A stretch of DNA of 64,000 bases from Epiperipatus broadwayi (lineage: Eukaryota > Onychophora > Udeonychophora > Euonychophora > Peripatidae). A program made the translations under genes and the position numbers. Positions 39,911-52,880 of this stretch are shown piece by piece (within the stretch, counting starts at the first letter, position 1; each line of letters begins with the position of its first letter). Under the pieces are notes generated by a model. That model was not told the DNA's origin. It did no database searches and saw nothing but the letters and a program-made list of their open reading frames with translations. The stretch spans positions 308,001 to 372,000 of the forward strand of contig JAQFVV010000502.1 of NCBI GenBank assembly GCA_028023455.1. Reading direction: 5' to 3'.

Positions 39911-40660
39911 TGTGGAGTGGATTGAAGCCTGTACATTAAAGTATGAAGTTTGGCTATCTTAATATATATCATGAGCACTTATAGCATATATGTGTAGAGA
40001 AGGTAATCTGGACCAACTGATGATTGCTGGTTTAGCATGAAATATGTATATTGGTGATTATTTATCTTTTCATCATATATGTAGTGTATCAGTGTTATGA
40101 GATAGTGTGGAGAGCGGTGGGTTTCTGTGCTCATATGCCCTATATATTACATATATAAACACAGGTATATATAAGCCTATGTGTTTCAGTTATTATATAG
40201 TAGAGATATCTGCCCATCCCTTGTATTAAATGGATTATGTCTTGTGTATGAAGGGTCAGATTGATCTTAGGTCAACATGGGTGTGACAAGAATCTTGGCC
40301 TCAGGGTGGCCTTTGAGCATTCCATCATCAGATTTTCAATTGGATGGATGGTCTGAAGAGTTGGAGTGTGGAGTGGATTGAAGCCTGTCCATTATAGTAT
40401 GAGGATTGGCTATCTTAATATATATCTAAGCACTTATAGCATATGTGTGTAGAGATGGTAATCTGGACCAAGTGATGATTGCTGGTTTAGCATGAAATAC
40501 GTATATTGGTGATTATTTATCTTTTCAACATATTTGGTGATTATTTATCTTTTCAACATATATGTGTTCAAGTGTATCAGTGTTATGATATAATGTGGAG
40601 AGTGGTGGGTTGTGTGAAAGTCTGTGCTCATATACCCTATATATTAATATTTTACATATG
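39890..40660. repeat. direct duplication with 457-base period
   Basis: Two copies share GAAGAGTTGGAGTGTGGAGT (near 39899 and 40356), GCACTTATAGCATAT, TGATGATTGCTGGTTTAGCA, and GTGTATCAGTGTTATGA with the following sequence. The second copy has a local 32-base duplication (TTGGTGATTATTTATCTTTT, twice at 40505-40560). A related piece (ACTGATGAGTGCTGGTTCAG) occurs at about 38468. No coding function is seen. Confidence 0.8.
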
Positions 40661-40762
40661 TAATGTCATATGTTTATATTTTTTAGGCTTCATGCATGAT
40701 TTTTTTTTAATCACAAGGAGAGTATTTGCTTTAATACTTTTTAATTATTAGTATTATTGTTA

Positions 40763-40899
40763 TTAAACAAGCAAAAATCTCCATACAGTAGTACCAGTCT
40801 GTGCCAACCAGAGTAGAATCAATAGATGCCAGAAAACTTGTGCATAAAATCCCCGTAACTTTGGGTGGCACTATTGTATGGAGAATTTTGCCTGTTTAA
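40763..40899. repeat. short member of foldback family A
   Basis: Terminal inverted repeats TTAAACAAGCAAAAATCTCC and GGAGAATTTTGCCTGTTTAA enclose 90 bases that include GATGCCAGAAAACTTGTGCA. Termini and flank (ACAGTTATG.GC.AGCATA...GGTGATCATGTGATATT) match the 565-base foldback at 63068-63632. This looks like an internally deleted family member. Confidence 0.75.
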
Positions 40900-41939
40900 T
40901 GACAGTTATGTGCTAGCATAAGAGATGGTGATCATGTGATATTATTATTGTTGTTGTTACTATTGTTATTATTATCATCATCATCATCAATTCCTATTCA
41001 AAATAGTTAGAAAATATGTTATATGAAAAGGCTATTGAAGGAAATAATCATAATTTAAAAATCTTCAATCCATGATTTTCTAAAGATGGAGAGAAGTGAA
41101 AGGTGAAGAATTTAAAAAGAAAACACATCCTTATAATTTAAAAACAGATACTCTGACAGATTTTGTGTTTGCAATTCCATGGAAATATAAATTAATTTTT
41201 AATTTCATTATTTTTATAAAACTATTCTATTTGATTGCTAACATAAAAATATGATTTTGATGGAAAAATTTTTAATTCATCCCACAATACAACAGAAAAA
41301 TAAAGCATAATGATGTTCCCTGTTAAATAATAATAAACATGTATATGTGTGTGCGCTTATGTATATATAGGGAGAGAATAAGAAAAGTTTCTATTCAGTG
41401 GTAACCTTTTAATTAGTTACCTAAAATTATAAATCATTTTCAAATAAAGAAAAATTGCAGGAATTAAATAAAACTATGTAATATTTAATGGAGTATTGTC
41501 AGGACTACGTGAAGTTAGAAGAAAACATGAAGAAATAATTTAATATTTTATTATAAAGGCACAAATATCAGATGCATACATGGAATGGAATTTATTATAA
41601 ATCTAAAAAATGAGACAATTTATTTTGGAAATTGATAGAATATTAGATAGATTGGCAAAATCAATTAATCATTTGAATGACATATCAATTACAGATAATT
41701 CGATATTATGTCTCAAGTTTTTATTCACGTATATTTAAATAAAGAATTGTAACTCAATCTTTCCTTATTCGTTTGTAATTCAATAGATAAGAAGGATGTA
41801 TTATACAGAAAAAAATATAAAATTATTACTCCTTTGCAGATTTACAACTTAGCACTGCTTTCAACCAGGCTGATCATATTAATAACACTAAGATAGTTTG
41901 TAGAAGAGAGAACTTATATGTTAATTAATATGCAAGTTT

Positions 41940-42170
41940 GTGAATTTATATATACCACTTGCATAATAATGCAATGCATTAGCTTTTTTATTTATTGTGT
42001 GTTTGTTATTTGCAATAAACCATAACTCTTTGTATTTTCGTTATTGATCATTGTGTTCAGCACAAATCCCTTTGATGTTGAATGGATTGAAATTGTGACC
42101 TGAATTGATCTCATGCACTAAAAGCACTGACTTTATGTTGGCATCTGATTTGTCATGATAATATATATAT
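41940..42170 (-). pseudogene. Penelope-like element GIY-YIG fragment
   Basis: The minus-strand frame contains YYHDKSDANIKSVLLVHEIN followed by SGHNF, then after a stop 'RKYKELWFIA'. This matches the order KSDANI...H...SGH...K.KE..FIA seen in PLE endonuclease domains. It is joined upstream to AT microsatellite sequence. No RT is present. The KSDANI block is shared with the fragment at 47845-48200, so both may come from one family. Confidence 0.65.
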
Positions 42171-42339
42171 ATATATAACAAACTAACCAAAGGAAATACA
42201 TATAAATATATATAAGACTTATATATAATAAATATATATATATATTTCAACAGAGGATGGTTTTCAGAAAGAAAAAAATACACAGAAATGGGATATATCA
42301 AAAATATATAGATTTAGTATAAGATTAAAAATTTTAACA

Positions 42340-45300
42340 AACCCCCCTGATATTGGTCACAAATCTAACACAGAATATCTACCCAATCAGGCCTACACAT
42401 TTCTGGGTGCCATAATCCCATATAACCTTCATCATCCCCAATCAATCAATCAATCAATCAAGCCACCACTTTGTGTGGCATAATCCCAATTGTAACCCTC
42501 TCCTACATTGCTGTAATCATAAATAAATCATACCACACATTTTAGGTGCTATAATCTCCCCTTTAGCCTTTCTCACTAATCTAACTAGTCCAATTTACAC
42601 GTTTGGAAACCATATCTTTCTCTGTAACCTTCCTAGCTACAACTAATCTAGAATATATGCCTAAAATAAATGATAAACTAAAGATGATTTCTTTATTAGC
42701 TAAGCTCGCATGAAACTATAGTCTTAGAGAAAATCACAAGGTGATTAATAATTTCTGGTCAAGCTAGCCTCAAAATCCACAAACAAGCAAACAAACAAAA
42801 AATTATAAAATAAACTTCATATTTGTCAAACTAATAAATAAATAGTAATTAGATCGATGGAATGAATATGAAATTAGAAGTATAAATTAGGCAATAAGTA
42901 AATGAGGATGAAAATGATTAAATGAATAATGCAAATAAGTAATAATTAAATAATAAAATAAAATGAGTCTGAGAATGAAGATGTGTAAGAGTTAATGGAT
43001 GATTAAGATGAGAATGGAATAAGAGAAAATGAATGATGAGTGAATTAGGACAATGAATTAGGATAAAAAAAAGAGAATAAAGAAAGATTGAAATGACAGA
43101 GGAGAGGAATGATGATGATGAAAGATGATGTACAGAACTCTAAATTTGATATTGAATTAAATGATAATAAGACAATTAAATAAAATACAGATTCTAAGCT
43201 TACTAAGACCAGAATATTCATCATAAAGTCAAAACCAATTATACATTTCAGACAAAAGAAGTAATAGATACTTTAAAGTTTGGTTGACCTTATATCTCAC
43301 GGTGAATGTAACACAATTCCACTCTAATTACAATAATTAACTGGATACAAATTTACCATAAATTCCAATCCTATCACAAATTGATATAATTTACCCTTCT
43401 CAGGGTTCACATAGCTTAAAGGGTGATATACAAGATACACTTGGGTCAGCGAGAGGGATTTTACCACTACCCAAGCATAACACACACAAAATGGCTCTTA
43501 ATACTGAATTGAATTACTAAACCATATTCAATAATTTTAAATAAATTTCCTAACTATGCTAAACTTTAAGTTCCAATAAGTAAGAGTAATTTTTCAATAG
43601 CTAAACATAATAGCTTTCCAACTTTCTTTCTCCATTAATTAGAAACAAGGTGATCAAGACCAGTGAATGATAGATCTGTGGATTTAAATGAACTTATCAA
43701 ACCAATATTAAGTTTTTAATCTTTTAGTATATCACTTAAACTAATATTCTTTAAGTTAGTATGTTTAATTATTAAGTTAGGATGCCCTAGATATACTCAT
43801 AAATTATAGGGCTTAACACAATTATTCTGATATACCTACATATAGTGACTTTCACAATATTGATTGATGACAATTTCACTATAATCACAGGATATGTCAA
43901 TAGCAATAACAATAATAATGTGTGGGTGTGTTGATTAGCAATAGGAATACTGACAACTAAATAAATTTTTAGCACAACAATATTTATTTACATTATGTAC
44001 AAGTCTCTTTCAGACACATTACATGAAACAAGATAAATCCATTCCAAAATTAGGGATGGAAATTAATGATGTGGTAAGTAATGACCAACTAATATGACAA
44101 ACATTTTGGATATGTTTCTTTATTATTCTATCAGGTAGACTAAGATAGTTAAACTTATTTTAGCTATCTTAGCATTGAAATTGCAAACAAAATGTATTAA
44201 AATCCTTTGGATATATGCAATTTTTAAATGTAACAAAAAAAAACCCTCTAAATTACAATTTATTATATCAAACTGTAGCGGTTTGAGTTATTAAAATATG
44301 ATAAGGGCAATTATCACATTCCAATACAAGTCATAATTTATTATAATTTACTATATAAAAAATTTCATTACATTGATGTGAGGCAAACATCATAAGTTAA
44401 ATGCACATATGACACTAAAACATTCATTATATCCACAACTTAACCATTTATTAATTAACTGATCTTACTAATTCATCAGTAAATACCTACTTGTTGAAAA
44501 CCAATCCACATTGTCCATGTACACACCTTGCTCTTTTATGTAGAAGTTCTACAAACACTAGTAAGTTTTTGTTGGTCTGTTATAAACTGATGAAGATTAC
44601 ACAACATCAGAAAGACACTATTTCAGTTAGACAACACTATAGCTATATCAGTGTACCATAATCTGACTTTATCTCATCCTTGCTATTCGATTAAAAAATA
44701 CTACACTTTATCATACACGGTGGAATATTAACTATATAACTTATTGAGGGATCTAAACAAAGGAGGCTCTACAAAACAACATGATAGTTGTATATCAAGA
44801 AACAACATAATAGTTGTATAAGAATATGGCCAATTCTGATACCTTTTCATAGGTATAAAAGTGTGGGCAGTGTCTCTTCACTGGAAAACAGAATTCAGAC
44901 CATGGGACCATTCTTTTTTAAGGCTTAACTATGCTCTAAGCACTAACTCTTAATCAGCCCCAACAATATCATCCCTCATATTAGTCAACAATGGGGAATT
45001 CTCCATCATCCCATGTACAATATTAATTATTATTATATCTAAGGCTCTTATATGTAGCCCAAACTCATCCTAAAATTTATCACAAATTCTGATCAATACA
45101 ATAGCAAGATAAAACAACACTAATAATCTAAGTGGAAACATAAATATTCCATTGCACATTGCAGAAACTGTTAATGTTTTATAAACAGACCACCAATATC
45201 AGTAAAATAACCATTAATTATTTCAAAACAATAATTATACCCTTTATTATAGCAATCCATGTACACATAAACAAGGAGGATTAAAATACATTTTGCATTT
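42340..45300. other. gene-free block with C-rich and purine-rich stretches
   Basis: No gene is supported. 42340-42660 is C-rich and G-poor (about 17 C and 5 G in 42541-42600) and includes an AATC repeat. 42940-43140 is strongly purine-rich. A core-promoter-like GGTATAAAAGTGTGGGCAGT occurs at about 44851 without a recognisable coding sequence after it. The block may be an old retroelement, but no protein motif was found. Confidence 0.3.
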
Positions 45301-45593
45301 AAAGCGGACATTTTTATTCATAAGCCAAATTAAGCAATAATAAAAAAAATACTTATTAAATTATTTTATATAATAGAACAATATTTTTGACCAGTTTGGG
45401 TCTATTTGTTCCCCTCCACAATATAATATTAACATCTGTTTTAGCAGTAAAAGAGATAAACATTTCTCTTTCTTACCAGACAAATAATATTTAACATTAT
45501 GCTTTCCGTTCATTGGGAAAATAATATAAATATGGATAATAAATGTTATAACTTTATACACAGCTACATCATTACTTAGTATATTCTATACCT

Positions 45594-45595
<2 letters not shown>

Positions 45596-45686
<91 letters not shown>
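45596..45686. repeat. (TA)n microsatellite
   Basis: An uninterrupted run of 91 bases of alternating A and T. Similar shorter AT runs occur at 12319-12349, 26057-26125, 47805-47825, 48229-48252 and 57701-57763. Confidence 0.97.
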
Positions 45687-45691
<5 letters not shown>

Positions 45692-47804
45692 ACTAATGCC
45701 TGAATAACACCTGAAAAAAAAAAGCATTATAATATTATATATAGCAATTAACAAACTAAACAAATATTACATTTTCTACCATTGGATTTTATCGAAGTTT
45801 GATTCATTCTTATAAGTAAAACAATATGAAAACGGATATAATAAGCAAACATTCCTGAGTAATATATATATATATTGGTTATCTGGTTCAATATTAACAT
45901 CTTCAGACAAAATTCAAACATTTCTCCAATGGCAATAGAAATCCTTTATCGGTTTGTGTACTAATGTAAGCATACTGAAGCAATATTAAAACATTTTCGA
46001 GAATAAGTCACTTAAAATAGGTTTAATTAATATCTATTGATTTGTCTATTTTTGTTTTTCTTCTTTTTTTTTCATCTGCACGAAAATCTGTTATACTCTT
46101 AAATAATCTGGGTGGTTTTAAAACCGTTTAAAATATCACATTGCAAGTTATTCACTAACAATAAAATAAATAAATACTTTTTTCACTTCCCTTTTATCAG
46201 CAAATTAGGATGTTTTAAGTTATACTGAGAAGAATCTATTTAATTATAAATATGATCTTCCAAGTTATTTTAATTAATACGTAACATATATTTTTCCAAA
46301 TGTAGCACAATTATAATCAGTTTATTATTATCTTTGAAAATAAACTTTTAAATCATTTATGGATATTTTTTTTTTTTTACTTTGTTTTTCCCATACACAG
46401 TAATTGTCACAATCTTAAATAATCTGGGTAATTTTAAACACTTAAAATATTATTACTTTATATGTTGTATAATCAAGGGAAAAAAATCAATATTTCTTTA
46501 TTCACTATTATTCGCAATTTATTTCATATTTAAGAATGTTAAGCAGAATTGATTTAATAGTAAGCAATTATTAATAATATATATACATGACTGCTTCCTG
46601 GGAAATATCAGAGCAGACGATTTCTCTTCCCAATGAAATAAGAAATATTTTATGCACTTTTCTTTTCAAACTAATTACTTTATATGATTTAAAGTGAAAT
46701 TTTAATTTCTTCATTATTTCTTGAAACTTTTCTTAAAAATGATTTTGAATATTTTCTTGAAATATCAATTTATACACAAATGTATTTTTCTGCTTAATGC
46801 TGAATTAATGGCAGCGCGAAAATTAAAATATTTTAATCTTTTTTTTCTCTTCAGTCTAAATAACTTTTGTGTTATGATTAGTTCTGATAATTGATTAAAA
46901 TAAAGAAAACAAAAATAAATGCTTACATTTTCTGGTATTATTTTTTGTTCCAAATAGTACATTTTGGCAAATACTTATTCAAATAGTGGTCCTTCCAGTT
47001 TTTCCTTCAGTAGGCAAAGTTAAGAATCTAAGATCAATGAAAAGTAGTGTAGAGATTTCACAGGGTTAGTAAGTTTACTCCATACTATTCAAATCCATAT
47101 AACTATGAAATTTTGTCCCAATTAATTTTAAAAAAATTAATATTTTCTAGCTTATTTCTTCTGTTTTACTTCAGAAGTGGAGTTGTAGTCTTGTTGCATT
47201 TACATTTCTTAGAGTAGTCCCCCTCCCTCTACATACTTTTATATTATATACTTTGTATTACCTGGCAGGATTGGTTCTCAATGAGCCAATCACTGTAAAA
47301 TGTGATTAAATTAAGTTTTATCCCTCTAGTGAGAATCATCTAGACTGATGCATTTCAATTTACATTAAAATATAGTATATTTAAAGATTGTTTATATATA
47401 AAATTTAAAAAAATTATAAATTGATTTTGGTTGTTTATTTTTAATTGTTGTTTAATAATAATAAAGTTTTAAATACTTTCCTACTTTCAAATTGGTTTTA
47501 TACTATTAAAATATTATTTAACTAGCTACCACTGGAAATTGTAATAAAATATTTATGAGATAAATATCTATTCCATCAGACTTTCCAGTGCACTATCAGT
47601 CTAAATCATCATCACCATCCAGATATTTATGGGTAAGCTTTTGTTTAATTGAAAAATATATAATCCAATAAGCATTTTAATATATATATAACTAATATTT
47701 ATACCCTACTTTTCAATGATTTATAAATTATTACAATTTTAAAATTTTACACACTAGACCCTTGAATAAAATTTACTACCATAAGCTCAAAACATATGGT
47801 TACA

Positions 47805-47837
<33 letters not shown>

Positions 47838-47844
47838 CATGTAC

Positions 47845-48200
47845 TAATCTAGTAGCAATGTTGGCATCAGACTTAGCATGGTAAATTGCTTTGCAAGTTG
47901 GTTCATTGCAGTTAATTTTATAGAATGTTTGGAGAGCTCTTAAAAAATTCTACTCCATAGTAAATACCAGACATATGAACCACAGTAACACTAATGCATG
48001 GTTTGGCCTTTTTTTATACTGGGTGCATCATTAAAGTTGAAGACAATCTGCTCAATTGAATTTTCAGTATTAGCTTCAAGACTCCCCTTCCTCCCAAACT
48101 TAATCAACTATTGAATAGCACCAAAGACACATTACTTCTGGACTATGCTTTCCAAGTAATCTGTAAAATTATTTCCAATGAAACCACTTATCTCATGGCA
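47845..48200 (-). pseudogene. Penelope-like element fragment, RT-endonuclease junction
   Basis: The minus-strand translation reads ILYKINCNEPTCKAIYHAKS then DANIATRL, matching the 'Y.I.C....C...Y.GET...L..R' start of the PLE GIY-YIG domain with a degraded GET. The following sequence changes into a GT/AT microsatellite, so the copy is 3' truncated there. The region upstream on the minus strand (to about 48200) probably belongs to the same element but is too decayed to read. Confidence 0.65.
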
Positions 48201-49036
48201 ACAGCACCGCTAGATTAGTGCAGCACAAATATATATATATATATATATATATAAACATGCCAAAACAGATTCCAACATCCTAAGTAAAAATGATGTAGTA
48301 CAATCTAAACACAGAAACAGCAAAGATGGTTTATATTTTGATTTACAGAGAATATATAGTTTAAAATTGTATTGTTTTTAATAAAATGGATTCAGTAAGT
48401 ATTCATCCATAAATGATATTTAAAACAGATGTTAATGTAAATTTAGAGACAAAATTTAGTAAGAAAAACAGTATTAATAATTGATTTAAAACCATTATAG
48501 TAAATAATATGTGGAACAGCTATTAAATAATCCACTTCACGTCAACTATATCTTCAATATTTCCTACTCCAAAAAAAACAAGGAGAAATCATTATTTATG
48601 ATGATTTCTAATTGCTAAATAATGAATGTTTGAATAGTTTCTTATTCTCACTCAGTTAACTAGTTTAGTTGGGCTGACTATTGTAAGGAAAAATATTATG
48701 CTTGATTGACATCTGAAAAATATTTCTAATTTTTTCTTAACATAGGTTCACACCCCAAGCCATGAGCACCCTTTGTAAATGCATTGCCACTACATTTAAT
48801 ATGTCAAGATTTTTATATTTATTTTTTGAAATGTAAATAGATATTTTTTTGTTTTGCTGAACACTTATGTTTATTTTCTTGGTTATTTATTGCATAAAAA
48901 TTTTGTCTTAGATGTATTAATCATGACTATATGTATAGAATTTTGTTTTTTAATCAATTTTTATATTTGATTTCTAACCATATTTAATTTCAAATAACAT
49001 TTTACACTTATTTAAAACAATATCCATATTTTTCAG

Positions 49037-49216
49037 TTTATGATTGTGGTTTTCCTGAAGTCCTTCCACACACCTATTACACATTAACTAATAATGCAAC
49101 TGCAGTCAATTCCACCATGCATTTTTATTGTGAATTTGATTACTTTCTAGTTGGAGAAGAGGATATTACATGTTTACCAAATGGGATGTGGTGTGCTGAC
49201 CCTCCAATATGCCATA
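49037..49216 (+). CDS. sushi/CCP domain exon 5
   Basis: Fifth CCP module, 180 bases, phase 1 on both sides. It reads YDCGFPEVLPHTYY, then MHFYCEFDYFLVGEED, then TCLPNGMW, and ends PPIC. The four canonical cysteines and the 'PNG.W' block are present. A fifth cysteine directly follows the tryptophan (WCADPP), which is unusual because CCP modules use two disulfides. NAT and NST sequons are visible. The acceptor is TATTTTTCAG and the donor GTAATT. The donor is followed within about 15 bases by a long TTA repeat. No later exon was recognised, so the 3' end of the gene is unknown. Confidence 0.93.
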
Positions 49217-49227
49217 GTAATTGGAAT

Positions 49228-49450
<223 letters not shown>

Positions 49451-49739
49451 TCATCATCATCCTTATTCTATTAAATAAGTGAGAATAATTAGTACATTAG
49501 TTTTCTTTAAAAATTCTTGTATGAATTGAATATTTGCAGCCACAATTTTTATAACATATAAGTTAATGTTGAATTCATCATTTCATTGATCATAAACTAA
49601 GCAAATGTTACTACATGATCTAAAAATCACATGCTATTGTTCATTATAAAATAAAAGGATATCATATTACATAATGAAACATCACAAGATCTTAGCTTAT
49701 ACTTTTCTATTCATTAACAAAGTCTTCTTATTACTTTTA

Positions 49740-50010
49740 TGCCTATTAGAATAAAGTTTAGTAAACAACAGATGCTAGATATCAGTGCTCAATAAATTCT
49801 TATCTAGTGCTGTCCTATAAAAAATTCCCAGACGAATTTCTAACATGCGCATTAGATCCAAAAAAAACTAAATGTACATTTGAAAAAAATATAAAACCTC
49901 ATTGATGAAAGTCATAAGTTAGAAAGGAGTCTGGGATACTTGGACTGCCCAACATTGGATTAAGGATTTATTAAATCCTACTACCTGGCATCTATTGATT
50001 AAAAAGTCTT
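49740..50010. repeat. decayed foldback family A fragment
   Basis: GATGAAAGTCATAAGTTAGA followed by GTCTGGGATACTTGGA parallels the GATGAAGGCCATAAGCCAGA ... GTCTGGGGATATTGGA block of the 63068-63632 element. GATGCTAGATATCAGTGCTC and CCTGGCATCTATTGATTAAA recall the pieces at 3994-4690. It is heavily diverged and non-coding. Confidence 0.55.
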
Positions 50011-50054
50011 ACTTTAGATGACATAAGAGTAATGAGAATAGAAAAATTTACTAA

Positions 50055-50140
50055 TGGTATTACATGTTTACCACATGAACTATTGTATTCAATTTTTCAA
50101 TATGTTATAGCAATTACAATTTTAAATTATTATCATTGTT
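50055..50140 (+). pseudogene. decayed duplicate of the end of CCP exon 5 and its donor
   Basis: GGTATTACATGTTTACCACA parallels GATATTACATGTTTACCAAA of exon 5. It continues with a degraded match over the WCADPP region, CAATATG.TATAG at the splice site, AATT..AATTTTA, and the start of the ATTATT repeat. The tryptophan codon is lost, the reading is disrupted, and the donor GT has become GC. Only the last 55 exon bases plus about 30 intron bases are recognisable. The upstream part abuts a foldback fragment. Confidence 0.72.
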
Positions 50141-51055
50141 ATTATTAACATACTATTAAACAATTTATTGCATATAAAATGCTATTTATTTTCTAAAATC
50201 AATTCCATTGTATGTTGACAAAAGCTATAAGTAACAAAAAGAAATTATCAAAATCAAGTATACAATAATAAAAAATGACTCCCATATTATATTAACTTAA
50301 TATATATAAAAAATTGAATAAAAAAAAGTTTCCAGATAATATAAAAGTAACATTAAAAAATGGTAGATCTTTAGGGAAATAGATATGGATTACCATAAAC
50401 AATGATAACATTATAAATGAAATAGAATCAGTTTATAAAATTTTGACCGCTGGCATATGATTTCTCTATATGAGTCAGAAAAAAGTGTCACTCAAAATAA
50501 TATAAAACATGATAGGATTTAAAGTAAAGGCACAAAATCAGAACCACATATTTATTTGTTAGATACAAGTCACAGAATGATTTCGTTATCACAACATTCA
50601 AATAATAAAATATATTAAAACTACAAAAAGATATATTTTATATATTCGGAATAATATAAATAAATGTGTCAATGTGGCTAAAGATTTGTTGTAATTAAAT
50701 AGAAAAGAATCATTATTAGATTATTGGAAGTTTTAAAAATGGATTTGAAAATATCATGTACACAGAGTTGATTCTGAACCATATAAAATAGTTTTTTTTT
50801 ATTAACTTATATTTTATTGATGACCACCAGTTGACATGGCTGATTTTTGCTCTACAAGATAAATTAAAGTTTTATTTATTTTAATAGTATATAGATAAAA
50901 AAATGTATTGCTGGCGAATATGTCTTTAGAGTGAATGAGAAATTGGAGTTGGAGTGCAGAGATATAGATTTAATTGGATTTGGACAGATTGAGAAAAAAT
51001 ATTGCTAACATTTAGAGAGGGATTTCAAAATGTTGACATTTTAAAATATATATAT
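50141..51055. other. gene-free AT-rich sequence
   Basis: Many stops in all frames; no domain or repeat recognised. Confidence 0.5.
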
Positions 51056-52880
51056 TATACCGGATACTCAATCTATTCTGAAGCAGAGGGCGCCACCAGA
51101 CCACTACGTGTCTGGAAAATTTGTTTACTGTGATCAGAATAGATGATGATGATGGTTTGTGCCAACTAGACCCAAGGAGAAACAAGAGATCTAAAATTGT
51201 TTAGACAATTGAGACAAAAGCACAAAGACAAACGTCAGCCAAGTTAAGTTTAAACATATTTCATAAATTTTATTATGAGAAAATAAATTATTAAATATAA
51301 GTTTATGACACAAGAGATGGGGGTTAACTCAGGCGTGTACCAGACATACTAAAGGCAAAGCTATGACAGACTGACTGATCTTCTAATAAACAAATTTAAA
51401 AGGGAGGAAGCAAATTTCATTCAGCAGAGGATTCACCTAAACATTGGTTTTCACTTTCAGATATTTAAACCATATGCCCCTGAAATAGATCAAAGAACCC
51501 AGTGCCAATGAGCTTTCCAAGATCTAAGCATGGTCAGATCTCGGATGTCCTTATATCGGTATGAACTGCACCAATTACTACGTTTAAAATAACGGCGATT
51601 GATCCACCCCAAGAACAATCGAAAAATACCATTGAAATGAAGAAACAATTAAACTGGTGAATCCCAGCCAAACGATTGGCGAAAATTACTTTAAAATTAA
51701 TAATTAATGGTCTCGATAAGAGACAAGTAAATGATTAGAAAAACAGTTACGTCTGTCTCAGCAAATAACGAAAAGAAAATAAACTTACAAACAAATTCTG
51801 AGTACATGTTCTGATAAATTTAAAGCACATGTAATAAATACACAAATGAATCTATTGGAGAGTGCACGGAGTACGAAAATCTTAAAAGTTGTAAACACTT
51901 TAGAACGAAAGTATCGCTCACCTGTAATTTAAGAAAGGATAAATTTTATCTTCCTGCTGACGACTTATAAAATTACAAAGAAAAACACAATTCTAATTTC
52001 CACTTTTAGAGATCTTAGAAACGAAATCTCCACCTGCGAAAATCAGACAATAAAGTCGTCAGCCAAAAGACTTTTGGAGGTTTAGCAAGAGGGCAAACAT
52101 AGGGTATAAAATTAATTAATTATTAAATACTAAATAATTACAGGTAAGCATTTTAAAAGCATGACTGCCAAAGCATTTATAAAAATCTTACATAAAATAG
52201 AAAACTCACCCGTCACTCTCCAATAAACAAAACGGAAAGCAAATTAGAATCTTAAAACTAAGATTCTAAGACACACTATAAAATATTGGAAAACACAGCA
52301 AATATTAAATATGGGATATATTGATTTAAGAATACATATTTGTGGTTAGATTGAGTGGAGATTTAATGAGAACTAATTTACCCTGGGAAGAATAAAAATG
52401 AAAATAATTACCTTTCGGTAAAAGCAATGTTCACGGAGAGTGCGCACTTTTAATTAAGTTCATTTTCAGGTTCTTTAGGCAGCAAAGTAGATGTAGGGAG
52501 GTTCCGGCTTCTTTTAGGTGTTTAAAGCATTACTGGAGCAAACTTGGAAGTCAGGGATCCGTCTTTTGTGGAGTTAGCAAGCCATTCGGGTGGTGATAAC
52601 AAGTATAGAATTTGTCATTTTTGCCAGCGAAAGTCTCTAATAACAGCTGATGTCCTTTAATTAAGAAATTTAAATGCCCGCGCTGCTATAACTTTCACGT
52701 GAGATTTTCACTTGTCTATCTCTCAAAAATGGATTAACTGACCCTCCAAATTTCCGGGGTTATTTATACGTTGCTCCATTTCCCGCGAAACACTTTCCTT
52801 GTTGTTCAATTTCTTCACCTTAGGCAGGGCAAATATTAATCTCCCGCTCAATCTATCTAGGAATTCTACCCAGGGTTTAT
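51056..52880 (-). other. LTR-like or promoter-containing region of unknown origin
   Basis: This block is GC-richer than its surroundings. Read on the minus strand it begins near a TATA box (CGTATAAATA at 52761-52770), passes a donor-like AAAG|GTAATT near 52412, contains an AATAAAATTT polyadenylation-like signal near 51274, and ends near GGTGGCGCCCTCTGC at about 51090. TGGCGCC is a frequent start of retrovirus-like primer-binding sites. Together these suggest a long LTR on the minus strand, but no gag or pol follows and no second LTR was found. A host promoter cannot be excluded. Confidence 0.25.
52761..52770 (-). promoter_or_regulatory. TATA-box-like element
   Basis: CGTATAAATA on the minus strand, in a comparatively GC-rich neighbourhood (followed by ACCCCGGAAATTTGGAGGGT). 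TATA-like strings are common by chance in this AT-rich window; the GC-rich context makes this one somewhat more plausible. Confidence 0.25.

Larger units (their letters stand above)
37007..49036 (+). other. intron 4 of the CCP gene
   Basis: The longest intron seen, 12030 bases, from GTAAGC to TTTTTCAG. It contains a LINE relic, a SINE, a direct duplication, foldback pieces and two PLE fragments, annotated separately. No CCP exon is recognisable in it. Confidence 0.85.
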
